Part shown: positions 6,439 through 12,729 of the stretch, one piece after another
Numbering within the stretch: position 1 is the stretch's first letter
Layout: every line of letters begins with the position of its first letter
Source of the DNA: GCA-2401155 sp045047085
GTDB lineage: Bacteria; Pseudomonadota; Alphaproteobacteria; Rhizobiales; Rhizobiaceae
Assembly (NCBI GenBank): GCA_045047085.1
Contig: JASFYT010000109.1
Coordinates: 1 to 12,729 of the forward strand
Direction of reading: 5' to 3'
Length of the DNA stretch: 12,729 nucleotides
Made by a program: the position numbers and the translations under genes
The notes under the pieces: model-generated
Database searches by the model: none
The model's input: only the letters and a program-made list of their open reading frames with translations
What the model was told of the DNA's origin: nothing

Positions 6439-9201
6439 TCATACCCTAAACACCTTCATCACTTCATCACCCAAATGATTAATAACCTTCACCGCTATCC
6501 GCCCGGTCGAAGGTTTATCAAAAGGTCGTGATGTATCACTGTTCAAAGTTTCCCACGCTTCCTGATTGATCTCAGCTTTCAGAGTTGTCTTAAGTGCCTT
6601 ATACGGATCATTTGCTCCTAGGAAGTAGGCGTGGCGGACGAAGAAGCTTTCTTCGTTGTAGTCGGTATCGATAAACCAGCAGGCGATACCTTCGGCACCG
6701 TCACTGCGGACTTCGCCGGTGTTAGGATGGAAGACATCGACGCCGTTGACTTTGACTTGGATTTGACCGTCTTCAACATTGAGGATGTCGATATCGGGTT
6801 CACCGAAGATGACGAACAGGTTACCTTTGCCGGTGTTCTTGAGATCGTCTGCCATGTGCAGGTCAGCATTCATCCTGGCTTTGAGGACTGGGATGCGGCC
6901 AAGCTTGTCGAATTCTGAGGAATGGGCATCGTAGTTAAAAGCACAAGAGATCAGTACATCAAAACCAGAGTCCCCTGCTTCGCGGGCAGCAGAAACCAGC
7001 TCGGGACGGGAAACTGTTCCGAACTCTGGGCCAATAAAAATTGCTGCGCGCTTTTCGCCATCAACATCCTCGTAGCGCCCCTCGGCACAGATCAGATCAC
7101 CAGGCCATGGAACCAGAGAGGTAAAGACGACCTTGTCCTCTTTGTGAGCCTGCTGAACTCCGGCAGTTTTCAGGTTTTCCAGAACCATCTGAACAAACCC
7201 CTGCTCCTCACCAAATTCATTCTGATTCTCTGCAACAGTGTCAATCAGTTCGTCGTTCTCATCGACTCCCAGCACCCGATGGGGTGACAGACTTTCCACG
7301 GTAAACGGTCCAGCGACACGTACCTTCTTTTTATCATCGTAGGGTTTGTCGTAAAGATATTCGTTATCGGCCTTGGAGGCGATGGAGGCATCGATTTCCT
7401 TCTGCCGAGTAATGCGCTGCTGCCACCACTGGGCATGAATGTCTTTTGCGGCATCGCTCCAATCTTTATCCGCATCACGGGGAACTTCCCATTTTTCCCA
7501 TGAGGTGCCGAGTAACTGATTGAGTTGCTGGCATAATAGTTCCATGCTTTCCTGAAATTTCTCCCAAATGACGTCAATTTCGGCATTATTGGCAATCGCT
7601 TTAAGAGTGATATGCGGAACTCGTTGACAGACAAAGCCCTGGCGGATATCACCGTGCGTTGACTTGCTCAATGGAATAGAACGAATAATCTCCGCCTCTT
7701 TTTGCTGCCCTTCCGGCGAATCGGCAAGCAGGTAATAGGGATAACGAGCACCCATGATACGGGCCCGAGCCAGTGCAAGGGCAACACGGGAAGTATCAAT
7801 AGTAATCCAGCGGCGACCCCATTGCTCTGAAACATAGGCAGTGGTACCTGAACCACAAGTGGGGTCAAGAACTAGATCGCCAGGGTCGGTGGTCATAAGA
7901 ATGCAGCGTTGTATTGTTTTTTGAGAGGTTTGAACTATATACTTCTTTTCTTCGGCAAAACTCCCTAAGAAGGTGTCAGTCCAGAGGCTCGTGAACTCTG
8001 ACACAGGAAAGTCATCAACGTAACTAACACGAGAAAGGCTGTTTGAAGCGACATGGAGACGTTGAGCTTTACCCATCCGCTCTAAACCTAGAGCAGTAGT
8101 TTTCCAGGGGCGTGAGTAAGATTTGCCCCTATACTCAAATGTATAAACTGGATTGCCTTGTGTTGTTATATCCCTAGGGCTATAAAGTTTTGCACCTGTT
8201 GGTATATAGGAACTGGCTCTTTCTACTGATGTTAGTCCCCTTCGATTTACTCCGTCGAAATCAACCCACGTGTATGTTTTGGCTGAACCGTCTTTTATGC
8301 TCTTTTCAAAGTATGGCTGTCTATATTTTGCTGTAGGTTTATTTTTGAAGAACCATAAGAGATAGTCACACTGTGTAGCTAAAAAATTTTGCTTTACACC
8401 ACCAGTTGTGACAAATGATATCTGAGTGCAGAAATTTTCTTCCCCAAATATCTCATCTATTACTGACCGTACTCTGTGAACGTTCTCGTCCCCAATCTGC
8501 ACAAAGATTGACCCGCTATCCGTCAACAAATCCCGCGCAACGGTCAGCCGATCCCGCAAATAAGTGAGATACGAATGAATCCCATCCCGCCAGGTATCGC
8601 GAAACGCTTTGACCTGTTCCGGCTCACGGGTAATATGATCCGCTTTGCCATCCTTGACATCGCGGCTGGTGGTAGACCACTGAAAATTGGAGTTGAACTT
8701 AATGCCATAAGGAGGATCAAGATAAATACACTGCACCTTGCCCCGCAGCCCTTCCCGCTCCGCCAACGACGCCATCACTTGCAAACTGTCACCAAGAATC
8801 ATCCGGTTTGCCCAATGAGCATCATGCTGATAGAACTCTGTCTTGGCCCCTTCGTTGGGTAAGCCATTGAAATCAGCAAACAGGTCAAACTGATCTTCTT
8901 CCACCTTTTTATCAACCTTAGTGCGCCGCAGCAAATCATCAATCAGAACCTTGGGATGCACCTTCTCTTGAATATAAAGCGGCGGAGCCTGCACCACCAG
9001 ATCGGACCAGTCCTGCTCATCCTTGCCACGCCAAATCAATTGAGGATCTAAATCGCGATTTCTCCGCTCATAGGCCACCTGAATAGAGTTTTTATCTACA
9101 TCATCCATAATCGACTGATGTTCAGCAGTTGGGATATTTTTACGTGTCGCATCATCATGTGTCAGTGATTCGACAGATTTTATTGTAGTCTTCTTAGCCA
9201 T
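6439..9201 (-). CDS. mod: Type III-like N6-adenine DNA methyltransferase (Mod)
   Basis: The 920-aa product (ATG start) has beta-class methyltransferase order. Catalytic motif IV DPPYGIKF (162-169) comes first, then a long target-recognition region (about 255-435), then the AdoMet-binding motif I DPTCGSGTTA (446-455). DPPY indicates N6-adenine methylation. A C-terminal extension of over 400 residues is longer than in EcoP15-type Mod (about 650 aa). The ATG at 9201 has AAGGA seven nt upstream (9209-9213). A GTG at 9216 overlapping the res stop (GTGA) would add five residues and is the less likely start. The gene lies 11 nt after res. The target-recognition part is strikingly AT-rich compared with the rest of the gene, as expected for a swapped specificity segment. 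Methylation activity looks intact. Confidence 0.94.
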   Translation of the reverse strand: MAKKTTIKSVESLTHDDATRKNIPTAEHQSIMDDVDKNSIQVAYERRNRDLDPQLIWRGKDEQDWSDLVVQAPPLYIQEKVHPKVLIDDLLRRTKVDKKVEEDQFDLFADFNGLPNEGAKTEFYQHDAHWANRMILGDSLQVMASLAEREGLRGKVQCIYLDPPYGIKFNSNFQWSTTSRDVKDGKADHITREPEQVKAFRDTWRDGIHSYLTYLRDRLTVARDLLTDSGSIFVQIGDENVHRVRSVIDEIFGEENFCTQISFVTTGGVKQNFLATQCDYLLWFFKNKPTAKYRQPYFEKSIKDGSAKTYTWVDFDGVNRRGLTSVERASSYIPTGAKLYSPRDITTQGNPVYTFEYRGKSYSRPWKTTALGLERMGKAQRLHVASNSLSRVSYVDDFPVSEFTSLWTDTFLGSFAEEKKYIVQTSQKTIQRCILMTTDPGDLVLDPTCGSGTTAYVSEQWGRRWITIDTSRVALALARARIMGARYPYYLLADSPEGQQKEAEIIRSIPLSKSTHGDIRQGFVCQRVPHITLKAIANNAEIDVIWEKFQESMELLCQQLNQLLGTSWEKWEVPRDADKDWSDAAKDIHAQWWQQRITRQKEIDASIASKADNEYLYDKPYDDKKKVRVAGPFTVESLSPHRVLGVDENDELIDTVAENQNEFGEEQGFVQMVLENLKTAGVQQAHKEDKVVFTSLVPWPGDLICAEGRYEDVDGEKRAAIFIGPEFGTVSRPELVSAAREAGDSGFDVLISCAFNYDAHSSEFDKLGRIPVLKARMNADLHMADDLKNTGKGNLFVIFGEPDIDILNVEDGQIQVKVNGVDVFHPNTGEVRSDGAEGIACWFIDTDYNEESFFVRHAYFLGANDPYKALKTTLKAEINQEAWETLNSDTSRPFDKPSTGRIAVKVINHLGDEVMKVFRV
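7896..8436 (-). other. AT-rich target-recognition segment inside mod
   Basis: Between the DPPY and DPTCGSGTT motifs the coding sequence changes base composition. By hand count 8161-8460 is 37 percent GC, against 53 percent for 8521-8820 just upstream in the same gene. The segment matches the expected target-recognition domain of a beta-class methyltransferase. Edges are approximate, set from protein motifs rather than from an alignment. Confidence 0.7.
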
Positions 9202-9212
9202 TATATTTTCCT

Positions 9213-12200
9213 TCACACTTCCAATGTGCTGGTTGCAGCATCAATCATTTTATTAAATTCAGCTTCGACCTTGATTTCAAAGTCCGATTCTATCTGGTAG
9301 ACTTCAGTAAATTCGGCAAAAGCCCAACGGCCATAGTTGCCCAGATTATTAACTCCCGGCACCCAGTAGGTTTCCATTGTCGATTTTTTCTCTTTGGCAT
9401 CCTCACGCCGATAACCCTTAATTTCTACAATCAAATTCAAAGGATCACCATGACCGTCATCAATCTGCACGACAAAATCTGGGATATATTTACGCATTTC
9501 GGAACCGTAGCGATAAGGCACATCAAGCCCTAAACCATGATTTTTGACGTAGGAGATAACCTTGGGGTGCCCTTCAGCAACACGGCAAAATTCAGCTTCC
9601 CAGTCGCTATCAAGAATGACCCAGTTAATCTGGCAGCGACGCGAATCAGTCTCCCAGCGATCTTGCTTGGAGGTGTTGAAATTAACATGAATTGTTGAGC
9701 CGACCGGGTTGTAGGGATCGAGTACTGCTTTGATCGGATTGGTTCCGACATGATGACGGGTAATCGCCGCCATAATTCTTTCACATGCCATATCGGCCAA
9801 GGTTTTGTATTTCAGTTGAGCTGGATAAGTGCCGCCCTGGCAGACCAGATGATTGTCCAGCCATTGACGGGCAATCCGTTTTAGTTGACCAAACAGATTC
9901 AGTTGTGGTTCACCATCTTCACCCCGCCATTTAGTCAAAACCAGATGCGAAGTCAGTTCGTATACAACCTGTGAGGGTCTGATATCACCAGTATGAACCA
10001 GGTTGAGATCGACCGGTGCGCCAATAATCCCGGAGTTGCGGGTCTCAGTTGCACCAACCAAATCGGGGGTCAAAACCATCGTCGAATCATCATTGAACGA
10101 TGCCATCAACCGTGTTTCTGGTAACTCTGTGCGGTAACCAGCGACTCGGGGAAATTTAATTTCCAGCGCGTCTCGATCGGGACGGATTGCTTTGACCTGG
10201 ATCGTTTCACGCGGTTTCTGTGGCGGCGAAACCACCGGTTTGGCGGTAAAGTCAAAAGGAATTCCCAGTACATCAGCATATTCAGTATTGAACAGCCCCT
10301 CTTCATTTAATTCGTAAGATTGCCGCCTCAATGCACGACCAATAACTTGCTCACACAACAGTTGAGTACCAAAGGCTCGAACCCCAAGTACGTGAGTCAC
10401 GGTGTTAGCATCCCATCCTTCGGTCAACATAGAAACGGATACTACACAGCGAATTGAACCACCCAAGCGACCATGTTTGCCAACGGTGTTCATAACTTCG
10501 CGCAGCAGCTCCTGATCGGTGATATTGTCTGCCTGACGACGATCTCCGGTTCGTTCGATAATTTCACGACGAAAGCGGTCAATCTCGAACGAAGCCATCT
10601 CACGAAAATTTTTATCCAGAGCTTCACCCGATTCGAGCTGCTCACTATCGATTAGCAAGGTGTTAGGACGAGACAGTGGATTGCCGTGTTCATCGGTATT
10701 ACGAAATAGTGGCAATCGACCAAACTCAAGCTGGCTGGATCCGTCTTTGTTCTGACGCTCAAAACCTGAGATGTAGTCATAAATCAACTTTGAGGTTGCG
10801 GTATTATTACAAACGACAATAAAACAGGGAGGAACACTAATCCCCTCTTGCTGCCAGAGATTGAAGGTCTTTTCATAATGCCCGTAGAGAGCATGTAAAG
10901 CAGTTTGTAATTGTGGGGGCAGATCCAAAGGACTTAAGGAATCTCCCTTTCCACGACCCTTTTTAGGCATTTTCTTGCCAATATGTTCCCATAAGTTACG
11001 GAACATCGGCATCTCTTCACCGGGTATATTGTCAGCAATAGGAACTCGCGGCAGCTTAACAATGCCACATTCAATCGCGTCCATCAGCGAGAAATCACAC
11101 ATGGTCCAGGGAAATAGAGTCCCTTCGGCATAACCAGAACCACTTAAGAAAAACGGGGTCGCGGATAAATCAATCACCCGTGTTACACCAAGTTTACGTT
11201 TAACAATCTCCAGACCAGTGATCCAGAGCCTGGCGGCCTCGCTGTTTTTCTCAGCCTCTTTTCTGTCGTCACCTTTAAGCTTGATATCATCCTCATCAAG
11301 GGGCTTTTCCCGGTAACAGTGATGAGCTTCATCATTGATCACCAGCACATTTTTCATCCCCATCAGGTCGGGCATAACCCGCTGCAACATCTGTCCTTCA
11401 GTTTCCTGAGTATTGAGTGCCTCTCCACGCCCCTGCAAAAGAGAACGTCCGCCCTTTGACAACTCCATCCGCTCACGCAATTTGAATGCATGGTAATTGG
11501 TGATGACAATCTTTGCTCGGTCAAGATCCGCCAGCATATCTTGCGGAATAATCTCACGATTTTGGTAATAACTGTCAGGATCGTTTGGTTGCAGGACGCG
11601 CAAACGGTCTCGGATGGTGAGGCCGGGAGCAACAATCAGAAACCCACGTGTGAATTTTTTGCTGTTGGGACGCCGTACCGCATTGATAGTTTGCCAGGCA
11701 ATAATCATCGCCATGACTGTGGTTTTGCCAGCACCGGTAGCCAGTTTTAAAGCCAGCCGCATCAGTTCTGGGTTGGCGTCATTGTTGGCATTGGCCAAAT
11801 GCTCAAGGAATCTCTTTCCGGTTTTAATATTTGGAGCGACTTCGGTAAGCCAGATGGCAGTTTCAGCTGCCTCAACCTAGCAGAAAAATGGTCGAATATT
11901 GTCAAATTTATGGTGACGCCAGTATTGAAGCAGACGAGTTGTTTCGGGAGTCACCTTCCAATCATTGGGGTTCGGCAGACTTCGCCATTGATCAACTTGA
12001 TGACGTAATTCATTGATGATTGAGGTTGGATCGTACTGCTGATCGGCAGTTGACATTTCAGCACTTGCTAAAAGATCTAATTGTGCTGCCTTGCCTTTAC
12101 GCTTTCGGGGTTTTGGTATCGGGGTAATAAATTCCGCTCGACGGCGTTTTTCGCTAATCTTTTGGGTCGGCTGACCTTGATCATCGAGCTCCCAGTGACG

Positions 12201-12257
12201 TAATGGATAATCGTAAGGAGAATTAAGAATCGGTTTATCAAAAAATGGATTATCCAT
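9213..12257 (-). pseudogene. res: Type III-like restriction subunit (Res), interrupted by an in-frame amber stop
   Basis: The reading frame from ATG 12257 (SD AGGAAGG five nt upstream) to TGA 9213 encodes 1014 residues if the TAG at codon 127 is ignored. Both sides are in the same frame, with no indel. The N-terminal 126 residues (MDNPFFDKPILNSPYDYP..., ending RPFFC) join a continuation VEAAETAIWLTEVAP without loss. In full-length numbering the SF2 motifs are Walker A TGAGKT (174-179), DEAH (309-312), SAT (365-367) and motif VI QVIGRALRR (637-645). A PD-(D/E)XK nuclease follows: D927, E945, K947 (PDFVVQI...VEIKG). Without suppression the product is a 126-aa fragment. A TTG at 11798 could restart an 861-aa protein that keeps all catalytic motifs but lacks the N-terminus. 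Res-before-mod order is the reverse of EcoP1/EcoP15. Confidence 0.9.
11877..11879 (-). other. In-frame amber codon (TAG) at codon 127 of res
   Basis: The codon reads TAG on the minus strand, between FFC and VEAAETAIWL. From memory of this restriction-helicase family, the residue here is usually Gln (FFCQVEA). A single C-to-T change of CAG gives TAG. The bases after it (GTTGAG) are not a known strong read-through context. Confidence 0.93.
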
Positions 12258-12291
12258 GAAGCCCTTCCTAATAACTTAAACAACATCAAAA

Positions 12292-12333
12292 TAAAAAAAC
12301 CGCTCATACCAGCAAAACCCAGTATAAACGGTT
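12292..12333 (-). terminator. Intrinsic terminator (minus strand) just upstream of res
   Basis: Read on the minus strand, arms at 12319-12333 and 12298-12312 pair over 15 positions (AACCGTTTATACTGG with CTGGTATGAGCGGTT), with five G-T wobbles and no mismatch. The loop is GTTTTG, followed at once by seven T residues. It is oriented with res and ends 35 nt before its ATG. It may terminate the truncated upstream gene (stop at 12529) or act as an attenuator in the operon leader. On the plus strand no T-run follows. Confidence 0.8.
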
Positions 12334-12364
12334 CTAACATCTCTTTATATTTCCCCCTCTGACC

Positions 12365-12380
12365 AGAAACACATGTTTCT
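12365..12380. promoter_or_regulatory. Palindrome, possible operator of the defence operon
   Basis: AGAAACA and TGTTTCT form 7-bp arms with a 2-bp spacer (AGAAACACATGTTTCT), about 110 nt upstream of the res start in the non-coding region. Size and symmetry fit a dimeric repressor site. No regulator gene lies in the window, and an adjacent promoter is not convincing. Confidence 0.35.
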
Positions 12381-12528
12381 CCTATGATTTTATGTCGTAA
12401 TTTAAAACCGATGAGATTATGGGAGGATATGAAATTTCAGGTATTTGGTCAATAAATCATTCCCTTCATTGGATAATGTTGTGGTCAGAAATCAAATACC
12501 TCTTCAAGCCACATCACAATGTTGATTC

Positions 12529-12639
12529 TTATTTCGTAATATCTTGGGCAAAAATCATCTTCCCTTTACGAATCGTACTGGTTTTGCCAGCGCCGTCAGT
12601 CAGCTGGATATCATAGTAAGGACATACAGGGGGACGCTC
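12529..12639 (-). pseudogene. C-terminal gene fragment, truncated at the transposon side
   Basis: A minus-strand frame without a start codon ends at TAA 12529-12531. Its last 29 codons or so read YYDIQLTDGAGKTSTIRKG and then KMIFAQDITK, which has ordinary protein composition and reads like a genuine C-terminus. Upstream the frame runs into GC-rich sequence and a stop at 12640-12642, where the transposase leader begins. The simplest reading is a gene cut by insertion of the element on the right. The terminator at 12292-12333 would then be its original one. The family is not recognised, and chance coding remains possible for so short a piece. Confidence 0.4.
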
Positions 12640-12729
12640 TTAAATAACTAAGTAGACATACCAATTCCTATTAGCTATTATCCCTCCATGCCACGTACAG
12701 CCAGACTTGACGCTCCGGGAATCTTGCAT
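12620..12729 (+). mobile_element. Left end of a RAYT-type transposable element (partial)
   Basis: The leader from about 12620 (a G-run followed by GACGCTCTTAAATAAC) precedes the transposase start and resembles the non-coding ends that accompany this transposase class in Deltaproteobacteria (recollection, not checked). The left boundary is inferred from where the truncated minus-strand gene loses coding character. The element continues past the window. Confidence 0.45.
12688..12729 (+). CDS. REP-associated tyrosine transposase (Y1_Tnp), N-terminal 14 codons only
   Basis: ATG at 12688 opens MPRTARLDAPGILH at the window edge. This matches the well-conserved N-terminus of RAYT/IS200-like transposases (MPR.ARLDAPG.LHHV...), which use a single catalytic tyrosine to nick single-stranded DNA at hairpins. 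The catalytic HUH and Tyr residues lie beyond the window. No good Shine-Dalgarno is seen; the sequence before the ATG is pyrimidine-rich (TATCCCTCC). It reads away from the defence operon. Confidence 0.8.
   Translation, partial: MPRTARLDAPGILH

Larger units (their letters stand above)
12258..12687. other. Non-coding leader and junction region upstream of the defence operon
   Basis: There is no intact gene in these 430 bases; open frames here are short and uncharacteristic. It holds the res Shine-Dalgarno (12263-12269), a minus-strand terminator hairpin, a 16-bp palindrome, a truncated minus-strand gene end and the leader of the transposase. A 9-bp inverted repeat (AGGTATTTG at 12439-12447, CAAATACCT at 12493-12501) is probably chance. 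I see no clear sigma-70 promoter for res. A weak candidate (TTGCTG, 16 bp, TATTTT) would overlap the terminator hairpin. Confidence 0.6.

Noticed and set aside
6439..9216. Phase-variation repeat tract in mod, as in many type III methyltransferases
   Set aside because: Looked for homopolymers and short tandem repeats in the 5' part and found none of useful length.
9201..9216. GTG at 9216 as the mod start
   Set aside because: It overlaps the res stop (GTGA) and is possible, but ATG 9201 has AAGGA at ideal spacing.
12077..12340. 87-codon minus-strand frame beginning MLEPFILGFAGMSGFF
   Set aside because: Overlaps the res N-terminus in another frame and the terminator hairpin; hydrophobic look comes from the T-rich hairpin and T-run.
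12419..12616. 65-codon plus-strand frame in the junction region
   Set aside because: Antisense to the gene remnant; no homology-like features; Trp/Ile-rich low-quality composition.
1..12729. CRISPR array, riboswitch or IS with both ends inside the window
   Set aside because: No spaced direct repeats, no recognisable riboswitch core, and the only mobile element is the partial one at the right edge.

Overview
Bacterial chromosomal window carrying a defence-type accessory island next to a tRNA gene. The tRNA-Pro carries an encoded CCA end, as is usual in Proteobacteria and relatives. The right edge opens a REP-associated (Y1/IS200-like) transposase starting MPRTARLDAPGILH, a type I associate mainly with Desulfuromonadales/Geobacter-like Deltaproteobacteria and some Gammaproteobacteria. 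Taxonomy is an inference of moderate strength. The right part is of middling GC, while the first 0.8 kb and one segment inside the methyltransferase gene are clearly AT-richer.

Layout. Positions 1-61 are the 3' part of tRNA-Pro(UGG), followed by a strong intrinsic terminator (91-122) and a perfect 10-bp tandem repeat (130-149). A small AT-rich plus-strand bicistron follows: a 41-aa Gly/Ser/Thr/Lys-rich peptide (281-406) whose stop overlaps a TTG start of a 127-aa membrane protein (403-786). From 12257 down to 804 runs one tightly packed minus-strand operon in transcription order: type III-like restriction subunit (res, broken by an in-frame amber codon), beta-class N6-adenine methyltransferase (mod), AAA+ ATPase, subtilisin-like S8 protease, and an SF1/UvrD-type helicase with a RelE/ParE-like N-terminus. 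Intergenic gaps are 11, 30 and 23 nt, and the last pair overlaps by 1 nt. The two gene sets converge with only 17 nt between them. Upstream of res (12258-12687) there is no intact gene: it holds a minus-strand terminator hairpin, a palindrome, a truncated C-terminal gene fragment and the probable end of the transposon.

How it may work together. Mod and Res form a type III-like restriction-modification pair in res-mod order. The AAA+ ATPase and the intact-triad, signal-less S8 protease look like a cytoplasmic ATPase/protease module. The terminal helicase could process DNA and carries a toxin-fold domain. Packing and coupling suggest one co-regulated composite antiviral unit. In this copy Res is interrupted at codon 127 (CAG to TAG likely), so restriction may be lost or rely on read-through or a downstream restart while methylation and the accessory module remain. 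The bicistron beyond the operon's end matches no family I can name and is the least explained element.
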